Of a stretch of DNA of 43,794 bases, positions 17,724 to 25,439 are shown piece by piece. Position 1 is the first letter of the stretch; each line of letters opens with the position of its first letter. This DNA comes from JBCBSZ01 sp039185015. GTDB lineage: Bacteria > Actinomycetota > Acidimicrobiia > Acidimicrobiales > Poriferisodalaceae. The notes below the pieces were generated by a model, which saw only the letters and a list, made by a program, of their open reading frames with translations, searched no databases and was not told the origin of the DNA. The position numbers were made by a program, and so were the translations under genes. Location: positions 1 through 43,794 of the forward strand of contig JBCDAU010000045.1 of assembly GCA_039185015.1 (NCBI GenBank), read 5' to 3'.

Positions 17724-19535
17724 ATGTCCGAGCTCCTCGCGCTCTCGTTCGACGTGGCCACCGCGCCCTCCCTCCACCTCGGCGATCACGTGGACGGCAC
17801 CGACGGCGTCCATCACGGCTACGGATGGGGTGTCGCCTGGTACGCCGACGGTGAGCGAGCCGCGACCGTGGTGAAGGACTCCCGCTCGACCGGTGAGAAC
17901 GCGGTCTCGGCGATGTTGAGGGAGTGGGACCACTTCCGCTCCACCACGTTCGTCGCCCACCTGCGAGGAGCGGCCCAGCGCCTCACCCATCCCGACACCC
18001 AGCCCTTCACCCGTGCCTTCGCGGGCCGCGACTGGCTCTTCGCCCACAATGGCGACCTCGACCGCGCCGCCCTCGACGCGCTGCGAGCCGAATCGCCCGC
18101 CGACCCGACCGCCCGGTTCGAGGCCCTCGGCAGCACCGACTCCGAGGTGGTGTTCACCTGGCTGCTCGAGCAGCTCGCCGTCCGGGGTGCCCGGTGCCTG
18201 GCCGACGTCGATCGTGACGACCTCGCCGCGATGGTCATGCAGCTCGACAGGCTCGGCACGGCCAACCTGCTGCTCAGCGACGGTGAGGAGCTCCTCGTCC
18301 ATCGCGACGACGAGGGCTTCAACGGACTCTGCTGGTCTCGGGTGCTGCCGCCCCACAAGGCCCGGCGGTTGGAGTCGTCCGAGGTGGCGATCGACTTCGA
18401 CGATCCGACGCAGGCGGGATGGACGGCGCTCGTCGTCTCCACGCGCCCGTTGTCCGCCGACGGCATCTGGAACGAGCTCGTGCCCGGCCAGACCTTCATC
18501 GCTCGCCGTGGCGAGATCGTCTGGTCGACCCATCCCGACGAGGTCGCGCCCGCGCACCCCGATGGCCGCCCGGTCCGCCTGCCCCAGTTCCGGCGGGTCG
18601 TCGACGAGGATGGCTGGCGCACCCTTGAGGTGCGTCACTCCACCACCTACGGGTACGCCCAGCCCGTCGAGCGCAGCTCCCACATCCTCCGATTGCGGCC
18701 GGTCGTCGACGACCACCAACAGCTGATCGAGCACGACCTGTTCGTGTCCGTCAGTGGCGAGCGTCGGCCGTTCGAGGACGTCTTCGGCAACCGGGCCGAG
18801 ATCATCGAGCTGGCGGTGCCGTACTCGGAGTTGACCGTCACCTCCACGTCGAAGGTGCGGGTCAAGGAGCCGGTGCCGTTCCGCCAGCTGCGGGGCTTCA
18901 GCCGGCCCCTCCGAGTGCCACCGAAGTGGATGCCGTGGCAGCGTGAGCTCCAGGCGCCCTATCTGCTGCCGCCCGAGTTGCCCGAGACCCAGCTGCGGAC
19001 GCTGTCGGAGTTCGCCATGTCGTTCGTCGACCGCAACGGCGGCGACCTCTTCGACACCGTCACCGACATGAACGAGACCATCTATCGGGACTTCGGCTAC
19101 GTCCCCGGCTCCACCGGGCTCGCCACCACGCCCTTCGAGGTCTTCGCCAAGCGGCAGGGCGTCTGCCAGGACTTCGCCAACCTGCTGATCTGCCTCGCCC
19201 GTCTCGTCGACCTGCCGGCCCGATACCGGGTGGGGTACGTGTACACGGGCGGTGGGTACGAGAACCGCATCCAGTCCGACGCCTCGCACGCCTGGACCGA
19301 GATCTTCCTGCCCTACACCGGCTGGAGGGGGTTCGACCCGACCAACGGCGTGCCGGTCAACACCGACCACGTCCGCATCGCCGCGGGCCGCAACTACCTC
19401 GACGCCACGCCCACGAGCGGCACCATCTGGCACGGCGGCGGCAACGAGTCGCTGCGCATCGACGTGCGGGTCACGGATCCCTTCGCCGTCGACGAGCAGG
19501 ACTCGTCGCCGTCACAGGGCCAGAGTCAGTCGTAG
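17724..19535 (+). CDS. Fusion: class II amidotransferase-like domain (Ser2) plus transglutaminase
   Basis: This 603-residue fusion protein has residues 1-270 aligning by eye with YafJ-like Ntn glutamine amidotransferases (MSELLALSFD, YGWGVAWY, AHLRGA, HPFTR-like QPFTRAF, FAHNGDL, TDSEVVF). The catalytic Cys2 of that family is Ser here (codon TCC). Residues 290-560 are a Bact_transglu_N domain and a transglutaminase core with a complete triad: C481 (GVCQDF), H522 (SHAWTE) and D538 (FDPTNG). There is no signal peptide, so it acts in the cytoplasm, probably as a protease, amidase or peptide-modifying enzyme. The ATG at 17724 is chosen over an upstream reading that overlaps glnS. It shares a 97-bp divergent spacer with glnS. 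Confidence 0.87.
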   Translation: MSELLALSFDVATAPSLHLGDHVDGTDGVHHGYGWGVAWYADGERAATVVKDSRSTGENAVSAMLREWDHFRSTTFVAHLRGAAQRLTHPDTQPFTRAFAGRDWLFAHNGDLDRAALDALRAESPADPTARFEALGSTDSEVVFTWLLEQLAVRGARCLADVDRDDLAAMVMQLDRLGTANLLLSDGEELLVHRDDEGFNGLCWSRVLPPHKARRLESSEVAIDFDDPTQAGWTALVVSTRPLSADGIWNELVPGQTFIARRGEIVWSTHPDEVAPAHPDGRPVRLPQFRRVVDEDGWRTLEVRHSTTYGYAQPVERSSHILRLRPVVDDHQQLIEHDLFVSVSGERRPFEDVFGNRAEIIELAVPYSELTVTSTSKVRVKEPVPFRQLRGFSRPLRVPPKWMPWQRELQAPYLLPPELPETQLRTLSEFAMSFVDRNGGDLFDTVTDMNETIYRDFGYVPGSTGLATTPFEVFAKRQGVCQDFANLLICLARLVDLPARYRVGYVYTGGGYENRIQSDASHAWTEIFLPYTGWRGFDPTNGVPVNTDHVRIAAGRNYLDATPTSGTIWHGGGNESLRIDVRVTDPFAVDEQDSSPSQGQSQS

Positions 19536-19542
19536 GAGCCCC

Positions 19543-20310
19543 TCAGCGGCGCAGGATCTGCTCGCCGAAGAAGACGCGGAGTCCGGCCTGGTAGGCGGAC
19601 ACGTACTCGTCGTAGGTCGACCGCAGCCGCCCTGCGGGCCACTGCTCGGGCTCGAGCTCCCGGGGGAGCAGCGGATCGCTCACGAGGTGGCGGAGCGCGG
19701 CTGCCGCCAGGATGAAGCCTTCGGCCAGGCGGTCGGCCACATCCGGGCCACTCTCATCGAGCTCGGCGATGAGGTCCTGCGCCCGGCCGGCCCAGGCGCC
19801 GAGGTCGACGAGCTCGGCGAGCAGCGCGGCGGGATCATCGGCCGGCGAGGCGACGAAGGCGTCGGTCTGGGCGTCGACCACCGCTCGGGCGTTCGGCAGG
19901 CGCTCGGCAGCGAGGTTGGCCGGCCGCATCCAGACCCCATCACGCCGCTCCCACAGACCGAGGTGCGAGCATGCCGTGCGGAGGGCGCTTCGGTCGGACG
20001 ACGAGCGCGACCCCGGCGGTACGACGTGGAGCTCCCACGTGCCGTCCCATGGATGGGTCGCCGGACGCAGTCCCGCTTCCTGGTGCTGATGGCGGGCGAG
20101 CAGGTCACCGGCCAGCTCGTAGACGCCGTCGTCGTGATGGATGAGCTCGCCCCGGTCGGCCATGCGGGACAGCGCGGTGCGCGTGGTGCCGGCCTGGATC
20201 CCGAACTCGCCGGCGAACGCGACGAGCAGTCGGCCGGGCAGACGCGGTGGCACCGTGCCGAGCAGGGTCGACGCGATGACGCTCCGAGCGGAGAGCTCGC
20301 CGCTGGGCAC
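19543..20310 (-). CDS. PaaX-family transcriptional regulator
   Basis: This 255-residue protein has the PaaX N-terminal winged helix (ARSVIASTLLG, TTRTALSRMADRGEL) and the PaaX C-terminal signature DPLLPRELEPEQWP. PaaX of E. coli represses phenylacetate catabolism and responds to phenylacetyl-CoA. Relatives in actinobacteria control diverse acyl-CoA or lipid genes. Its GTG start lies 6 bp after the desaturase stop, so the two are almost certainly one operon. A reasonable inference is that it autoregulates the pair in response to an acyl-CoA. It converges with the amidotransferase-transglutaminase gene. Confidence 0.85.
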   Translation of the reverse strand: MPSGELSARSVIASTLLGTVPPRLPGRLLVAFAGEFGIQAGTTRTALSRMADRGELIHHDDGVYELAGDLLARHQHQEAGLRPATHPWDGTWELHVVPPGSRSSSDRSALRTACSHLGLWERRDGVWMRPANLAAERLPNARAVVDAQTDAFVASPADDPAALLAELVDLGAWAGRAQDLIAELDESGPDVADRLAEGFILAAAALRHLVSDPLLPRELEPEQWPAGRLRSTYDEYVSAYQAGLRVFFGEQILRR

Positions 20311-20316
20311 CGATCG

Positions 20317-21387
20317 CTACCTCGACAGCGTGCGGAAGAACGAGAAGTAGCCGCTCTTCGTCATCTCCGGCGTGACGTAGCCGTCTTCGACCAGCGCGGC
20401 GTGGAGCCGGTGGAGGTTGCTCATCGGGATGCCCGAGTCGACGTGGTGAGCCAGGTGGTAGCCGATGCCTTGGCTGAGGAACACGTACCGGGCGAAGAAG
20501 CCCTGGTGGATGTTGTGCGTGGTGAGTCGGCGATCGGCCGAGCGGGTCATCCCACCGTGCTCCGCCAGCGCCCGGAGGCGGTTGAACACCCGGAAGTAGG
20601 TCCCCCACGGGAGCAGCCAGAAGAAGAGGTAGAACCAGGGCTGGCCGAGCAGGGCGAAGATGGCGAACACGACCACCTGGCCGCTGAGGAACCGGGCGGC
20701 CCGCGCTCGGCGCCCGGGCTTGAACAGCCCGACGAACGCCGGCCGCAGGTTCTTGTAGCCGGAGATGCCGACGGCGTCACGGATGAGCTTGCGGCGCAAC
20801 GAGGCCTTGGACACCGGGTACAGCGCATAGAGCAGGAAGTCGGGTTCCTTCTCGCCGAACTCGTCTCGGTGATGCGCGCTGTGCACGATCCGGTAGCCGT
20901 CCCCGCCGTCACCGAACACCAGCCACCCGATGAGCTTCTCGCCGATGCGGTCGTTCCAGACCTTGCTGGTGAACAGCAGCCGGTGCGCCGCCTCGTGGTG
21001 GAGGGTCAGGACCCGTTGGAACCACGTGCCCATGGCGATGAACACGAGGGCGTACACCGGGATGGCGACTGCCGTTGACCAGCTGCCGGCGGCGACGGCC
21101 ACCCCGCAGAAGACGAACGGCAGCGCGAGCGTGAAGACGACGTGGAAGACGTTCATCGCGTTGGGGATGCGACGCAACTCGGCTCGGAACTCCGGGCGGG
21201 GTCGACCGTCGGGGCGGAGCCGGTCGCTGCCCTCGAAGGGCGGCAGGACGGCGAGGCTGTCGTCGACGAGACCGCCGGTGAAGCGCTCGACCCGCTCGTC
21301 GTGGGTCATGTCGGGCGACACCGTCGACGCCGGCGACTGCGGACCGGTAGAAGTGATCGCTCCGTCCATGGGTGTGATGTTACACAT
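20317..21387 (-). CDS. Membrane fatty acid desaturase
   Basis: This protein of about 356 residues has the three histidine boxes of di-iron membrane desaturases/hydroxylases: HHEAAH (130-135), HSAHH (169-173) and HLAHH (311-315). Hydrophobic helices lie near residues 83-120 and 235-262. It is likely to desaturate or hydroxylate an acyl chain or a carotenoid-like substrate; the exact lipid cannot be told. The start is uncertain. The ATG at 21387 has AAGGAG immediately against it with no spacing, while the ATG at 21369 has no clear site. It is first in an operon with a PaaX-type regulator and has a long inverted repeat across its 5' region. Confidence 0.85.
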   Translation of the reverse strand: MCNITPMDGAITSTGPQSPASTVSPDMTHDERVERFTGGLVDDSLAVLPPFEGSDRLRPDGRPRPEFRAELRRIPNAMNVFHVVFTLALPFVFCGVAVAAGSWSTAVAIPVYALVFIAMGTWFQRVLTLHHEAAHRLLFTSKVWNDRIGEKLIGWLVFGDGGDGYRIVHSAHHRDEFGEKEPDFLLYALYPVSKASLRRKLIRDAVGISGYKNLRPAFVGLFKPGRRARAARFLSGQVVVFAIFALLGQPWFYLFFWLLPWGTYFRVFNRLRALAEHGGMTRSADRRLTTHNIHQGFFARYVFLSQGIGYHLAHHVDSGIPMSNLHRLHAALVEDGYVTPEMTKSGYFSFFRTLSR

Positions 21388-21415
21388 CTCCTTGCGCTTG
21401 TGTCGAGATGTGTAA
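21380..21415 (-). promoter_or_regulatory. 11-bp inverted repeat at desaturase promoter/start
   Basis: ttacacatctc (21380-21390) and gagatgtgtaa (21405-21415) are perfect inverted arms separated by 14 bp. The sequence is AT-rich for this genome and overlaps the first possible start codon. It is a good candidate operator for the PaaX-type protein encoded in the same operon, or for another dimeric regulator. It could also act as an RNA hairpin that hides the AAGGAG site. Confidence 0.6.
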
Positions 21416-21440
21416 TGCGAGTTCAGCGGGCCGCCCGCTG

Positions 21441-21522
21441 GGTGGGTCCTGTCACCGAGGCACCCCGTGTCGTCCTCGCTTCGCTGCGGGCGTCACGGGG
21501 CCCCGCCTCGGCGCCACCCACC
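21441..21522. repeat. Long imperfect hairpin in spacer
   Basis: The 236-bp stretch 21421-21656 has no convincing gene. It contains an imperfect hairpin: ggtgggt (21441-21447) with acccacc (21516-21522), cgaggc (21456-21461) with gcctcg (21505-21510), and ccccgtg (21463-21469) with cacgggg (21494-21500). A four-base bulge lies on the 3' side. The loop region is tcgtcctcgcttcgctgcgggcgt-like and GC-rich. Confidence 0.5.
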
Positions 21523-21656
21523 GGGCTCCGTGGTCCGGTTGTGCGAGGGCGTCAGGTCCGTCTGGGGTCGTTGGCCCGGCGCGGTGCGTCGTGGCCCACC
21601 TGCTGTCACACTGCGCGCATGGTGGGGTGGAGGGGCGTGCGGCGGCGGGGGCTCGC

Positions 21657-22091
21657 GTGACGTCCGTTGTGCCGCTGCTCATGCTGCTTGGGTTCTGCGT
21701 GTTCGCCTATCGGGTAGGCCAGATGCTGTTCGCAACTCAGCGCGAGGTCCCGCCGACCGCCGCGAGGGTCTTCAGGATCCCTCCGCTCGAGGTCGGGCGG
21801 GCGGAGGGCGACGAGACCCTTCGGTTCCTGTTCGGACGGTTCGGGGTCGGCCCGGCGCAGGTCGGTCACGGCCGGGTCGTCCTCCGCGTCTTTGGGGGGT
21901 TGAGTCTGGCTCTGCACGGTCAGGACGTCGGACGCCTCGAGGCCTCACGCTCTAGAGGGAGCGAGGTTGTTCGCATCGAGCCGCCCGTGCGGCTCGGTGG
22001 TCGGCGTCTCCACAAGGCGATGGTCGTCTACGACAGCGGCATCTCGCTGGAGCGAGCTCTGCGCACCGAGTTCGGCGGTCCCTCACCCTGA
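21657..22091 (+). CDS. Small hypothetical membrane-anchored protein
   Basis: Starting at a GTG (21657), this gives a 144-residue protein with one N-terminal hydrophobic helix (VVPLLMLLGFCVFAY) and a soluble basic domain. I do not recognise the family. The upstream part of the same frame is Arg/Gly-rich spacer translation. The ribosome-binding site is weak (ggcggggg). A Val-rich beta-like pattern (GHGRVVLRVFGGLSLALHG) suggests a small folded domain. It stands alone between the desaturase operon and the HNH gene. Confidence 0.5.
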   Translation: MTSVVPLLMLLGFCVFAYRVGQMLFATQREVPPTAARVFRIPPLEVGRAEGDETLRFLFGRFGVGPAQVGHGRVVLRVFGGLSLALHGQDVGRLEASRSRGSEVVRIEPPVRLGGRRLHKAMVVYDSGISLERALRTEFGGPSP

Positions 22092-22162
22092 ACCGGCGCG
22101 TCAGAGCGGTCTGTGGGTCGAGATTCGGTTTCGTCGGTGGCTGCGCGTGATTCGGGTGGGGG

Positions 22163-23305
22163 TCATTCGAGTGGTGGGGTGAGGCCGGCTCGTTCGAGCC
22201 ATTCGTGGTCCCAGTCTGGTGGTGGGTGGAAGCGGAGGTCGGTGTCGGGGGTGCCCGATGTCATCCAGCCTGCTTCGTGGACGAAGCGGTGGTGGTGGCG
22301 GCAGAGGTGGATGAGGTTGTGGAGGTGGTGTTCGCCACCGTCGTCTTGGTGGTGGAGGTGGTGGATGTCGCAGCGGTCGGCGATGACGTTGCAGCCGGGG
22401 AAGACGCAGACCGGGTCTCGGACGAGCAGGGCTCGGCGCTGACCGACGGTGATGGTCGGTGTGGCTTCGGTGACGTCGAGGATGCTGCGGCCGACCCTCG
22501 TGACCGTCGTGGTGCGGGCCCCACAGGCGAGTCGTTCGGCCATCACGGCGGGCACCGGTGCTCCTCCGACGTCAGCTCTCGGGGAGAGTGCTGGTGCGTT
22601 GGCGGCGAGGTCGTGGTCGACGACCACGGTGATCTTGGCGGTGGTGTCGCTGGTGGCGAGGGCGATGAGGGCGTCGGCGTTGCGTTGGCCGATCGAGCGG
22701 GGTTCGTCGCCAGCCGGGTCGGGGTCGGAGCGGTGGGCGGCGAGCGCGTCGGAGACGATGGCGCCGCCTTCGGCGTCGAGGCGGCCAGTCAGGTGCCAGC
22801 CACCGAACAGGTCCGGGCGCAGGTGGACCGAGCGTTCTCGCCAGAGGGTCTCGGCGTCGTGGCGGCCGAGCTCGCGGTCGCAATGTTGTCGCCAGCCGGC
22901 CACGGTCCGCTCCCAGCTCGGGAGTGGCTCGATCTCGGCGGCGGCCAACAGTTCGGTTTCGTCGCGTTGGGCGTGCTCGACCCGTTTCGTGCCGACCGCG
23001 CCCGCGAGCACGTCGACATGGGACGGCGTGATCGAACCTGACTCCAGGGCCGCCGCGAACGCGGGCAGCTCCGCGAGCAGCCTCGACCTGGTCACGGCTC
23101 GTCGAGCGTCCTTCGCGTCGAGACGGGCGAACAGTGCCAGCCATTCCTCGGCCGAGCGGGCACCGTCGAGCTCCCACCAGCCGGTGTCCAACCACTCGCC
23201 CAGGCGCGTCGTCAGCTCGGTCTGGAGTGCGGCGAGCTGGTCGCACACGGCCAACAGCTCAGCGGTCTGGGCTCGCACCGCCTCCACATCCAGCACCGAA
23301 CGCAT
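22163..23305 (-). CDS. DUF222 / HNH endonuclease-domain protein (13E12-type)
   Basis: This 380-residue protein has an N-terminal DUF222 helical domain (EWLALFARLDAKDARR, GSITPSHVDVLAGA) and a C-terminal HNH nuclease. The HNH part shows a zinc-knuckle-like CVFPGC and the core DIHHLHHQDDGGEHHLHNL followed by CRHHH. These proteins occur in many near-identical copies in actinobacteria (the 13E12 REP family in mycobacteria), and their role is unsettled. DNA cleavage is likely from the motif. No flanking repeat or intein/intron was seen. The start is the ATG at 23305. Confidence 0.88.
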   Translation of the reverse strand: MRSVLDVEAVRAQTAELLAVCDQLAALQTELTTRLGEWLDTGWWELDGARSAEEWLALFARLDAKDARRAVTRSRLLAELPAFAAALESGSITPSHVDVLAGAVGTKRVEHAQRDETELLAAAEIEPLPSWERTVAGWRQHCDRELGRHDAETLWRERSVHLRPDLFGGWHLTGRLDAEGGAIVSDALAAHRSDPDPAGDEPRSIGQRNADALIALATSDTTAKITVVVDHDLAANAPALSPRADVGGAPVPAVMAERLACGARTTTVTRVGRSILDVTEATPTITVGQRRALLVRDPVCVFPGCNVIADRCDIHHLHHQDDGGEHHLHNLIHLCRHHHRFVHEAGWMTSGTPDTDLRFHPPPDWDHEWLERAGLTPPLE

Positions 23306-23338
23306 GTTCGCATTGTGACAGCGGGGTGTGTCACGAAC

Positions 23339-23782
23339 TCAGCTGACGGTGAACTCCCCGCACTCGTCCACCGGGCCCGACGTCGGGCAGATCCGGTAGC
23401 TCCCGGAGCCTGTTGCCCGGGGCAGGTGACCCCAGACCCTGACCGGCGTGTTCACCCCGATCAGCGGGATCGCCGCCAGCGCTCGACCCTGTGGAACCCA
23501 GCCCGTCGACGGCTGATCGTCGACTCCGTCCGGCGAGAGCGCGGCCAGCACGCGGTACTGGCCCTTCCACGACGACTCCTCTCGCCGCTCTATCACGTAC
23601 TCCAGACCGGTGAGCTCGCCGTTGACACGGAGGACCACCTCGAGCGTCTCGCCCGGCTTGGCCCTGCTGGGGTCGACGAGCGTCGACGAGTCCGTCGAGC
23701 AGCCACCGAGCACAGCGAGGAGGACGAGTCCAGCCGTCGCTGCCAGGCCGGTCTGTCGCCGGAGTGCGTCGCGGACACCCAA
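23339..23782 (-). CDS. Small secreted lipoprotein, unknown function
   Basis: This 147-residue protein has an N-terminal hydrophobic stretch ending in a lipobox, LAVLGGC, and then a beta-rich domain. It has no recognised family. The only plausible start in frame is a TTG at 23782, four bases after the acyl-CoA dehydrogenase stop codon. This suggests translation coupled to that gene. Two late Cys residues (RICPTSGPVDEC) could form a disulfide outside the membrane. Confidence 0.65.
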   Translation of the reverse strand: MGVRDALRRQTGLAATAGLVLLAVLGGCSTDSSTLVDPSRAKPGETLEVVLRVNGELTGLEYVIERREESSWKGQYRVLAALSPDGVDDQPSTGWVPQGRALAAIPLIGVNTPVRVWGHLPRATGSGSYRICPTSGPVDECGEFTVS

Positions 23783-23786
23783 CCGA

Positions 23787-24932
23787 CTAGACCCCCAGTT
23801 GGCGGGAGGCGAGGTCGCGCATGATCTCCTCCGAGCCGCCGCCGATGGCCTGCACCCGCACCTCCCGGTACAGCCGCTCGACGGTGTCGCCTCGCAGGTA
23901 CGAGGCCCCGCCGAGGATCTGGGCGGCCTCGCGGGCGCAGAACTCGAAGCAGAGCGTGGCGTTGACCTTGGCCTCGGCGATCTCGGCGACGGGATCGTCG
24001 CCCTGGTTGAGCCGCCACGACAGCAGCTCGATCCATGCCTGCGACGCGTTGATGGTGCGGTCCATCTCGACGAGCTTGTGGCGGATCACCTGGTGGTCGG
24101 CGAGTCGCTTGCCGAAGGTCTCCCGCTCGCGGGCCCAGGCCAACGCCTCGTCGAAGCAGACCCGGGCGAAGGCGGTGGACTGGACGGCGAGGTCGAGACG
24201 CTCGGCGTTGAAGTTGTTCACGATGGCGGCGAAGCCGGCGTTCTCCTCGGTGATGAGGTTCGACACCGGTACCCGCACCTCGTCGAAGTAGAGGGTGGCG
24301 GTGTCGGAGGCGAGCCAGCCCATCTTGTCGAGCTTGGTCCGGTCGACGCCGGGCATGTCGCCCTCGATGAGGAGCATGGAGATGCCCGACGGCCCCTCGG
24401 CGCCGGTACGGACGGCGGTGGCGAAGAAGTCGGCCCGCATGCCACTGGTGATGAACGTCTTGGAGCCGTTGACGACGTAGTGGTCGCCGTCCCGCTTGGC
24501 CGTCGTGCGGAGTCGAGCGACATCGGAGCCGCCCGACGGCTCGGTGATGGCGAGGGCGGCGATCTTCTCGCCGCTCATGCACGGCGTGAGGACGCGGGCC
24601 TTCATCTCGGCCGCGCCGTGGCGCTGGATCGGCGGCAGCCCGATGTAGTTCGAGAACAGGGCGGCGACGACGCCGCCGGAGCCCGAGCGGCACAGCTCCT
24701 CCATCAACACGAGCCGCATGAGGGCATCGCGCTGGCCGTGTCCGCCGTACTCCTCGTCGAAGCCATCACCGAACAGCCCGATGGCACCAGCCTTCTCGTA
24801 GAGCTCTCGCGGCACCTCGCCGGCGAGGTCCCACTCGTGGACGTGGGGCGTGATCTCCTTCTCGGTGAAGCTGCGCACCACCTCGCGGTAGGCGTCGTGG
24901 TCCTCGGTGAAGAACGGGCTGGAGACGGTCAC
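23787..24932 (-). CDS. Acyl-CoA dehydrogenase
   Basis: This 381-residue flavoprotein oxidises an acyl-CoA to the 2-enoyl-CoA, passing electrons to ETF. Family signatures present are ITEPSGGSDVA, KTFITSGMRADFF-like FAD/substrate loop, and the C-terminal YREVRVQAIGGGSEEIM. The last motif is of the long-chain/isovaleryl-like type (no IYEGT), so the catalytic base is probably an earlier Glu in helix G rather than the medium-chain position. The start is a GTG at 24932 that overlaps the previous stop as GTGA. An upstream in-frame reading to 25145 is shadow sequence inside that gene. The substrate is unknown. Confidence 0.88.
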   Translation of the reverse strand: MTVSSPFFTEDHDAYREVVRSFTEKEITPHVHEWDLAGEVPRELYEKAGAIGLFGDGFDEEYGGHGQRDALMRLVLMEELCRSGSGGVVAALFSNYIGLPPIQRHGAAEMKARVLTPCMSGEKIAALAITEPSGGSDVARLRTTAKRDGDHYVVNGSKTFITSGMRADFFATAVRTGAEGPSGISMLLIEGDMPGVDRTKLDKMGWLASDTATLYFDEVRVPVSNLITEENAGFAAIVNNFNAERLDLAVQSTAFARVCFDEALAWARERETFGKRLADHQVIRHKLVEMDRTINASQAWIELLSWRLNQGDDPVAEIAEAKVNATLCFEFCAREAAQILGGASYLRGDTVERLYREVRVQAIGGGSEEIMRDLASRQLGV

Positions 24933-25390
24933 GGGGCGATCCTCTCGGTCGTGGTGACCGGTGCGTCCGGTCGGGACGAGTCGACGACGACCTCGGCGTC
25001 GGCGAAGCGGGCGTGCAGCCAGAGCCGGTAGCGGCTGATCCGGCCGTCGGCGAGGTCGAAGAAGCTGAAGACGGTGCCGGTCACGGTCTCGTTCGTCGGC
25101 GTGCGCCCGAGCCACGGACCCGTGTGGACGCCGGTGAACGACCACCAGGCCATCACCTCGTCGTCGCCGCCCACGATCCGGTCGACGGAGAACTCGAGCT
25201 CGGTCACGTTGCGCACGAAGCCCTTCACGTGCGCCTTCAGGCCGTCCCGACCCGGCGGGCCGCCGAAGGCCTGATTGATCTCGTCGACCATGTCGGGCAG
25301 AGCGAGCTCGTCGATCAGGTCCAACCGACCTCCGATGCCGACCTCGTCGAGGTACGTGCGCATGACCTGCGCGGACGCCGATGGCTTCAT
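24929..25390 (-). CDS. SnoaL/NTF2-like protein (ester cyclase-type)
   Basis: This 153-residue protein has the cone-shaped NTF2-like fold signature of SnoaL-type proteins: MRTYLDEVGIGG near the N-terminus, GLKAHVKGFV, WWSFTGVHTGPWLG, and the final FFDLADGRISRYRLWLH. Relatives include polyketide cyclases and many proteins of unknown role. It is the first gene of an operon with the acyl-CoA dehydrogenase (4-bp overlap) and a lipoprotein, suggesting a small lipid or CoA-ester pathway. Confidence 0.8.
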   Translation of the reverse strand: MKPSASAQVMRTYLDEVGIGGRLDLIDELALPDMVDEINQAFGGPPGRDGLKAHVKGFVRNVTELEFSVDRIVGGDDEVMAWWSFTGVHTGPWLGRTPTNETVTGTVFSFFDLADGRISRYRLWLHARFADAEVVVDSSRPDAPVTTTERIAP

Positions 25391-25439
25391 GCCCCGATGA
25401 TCCCCGATCGACGACCGCGGCGCCGATCCACGGAGCGGG

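Noticed and set aside
22163..23305. Mobile intron or transposon based on the HNH gene
   Set aside because: No terminal repeats, target duplication or intron structure was seen around it.
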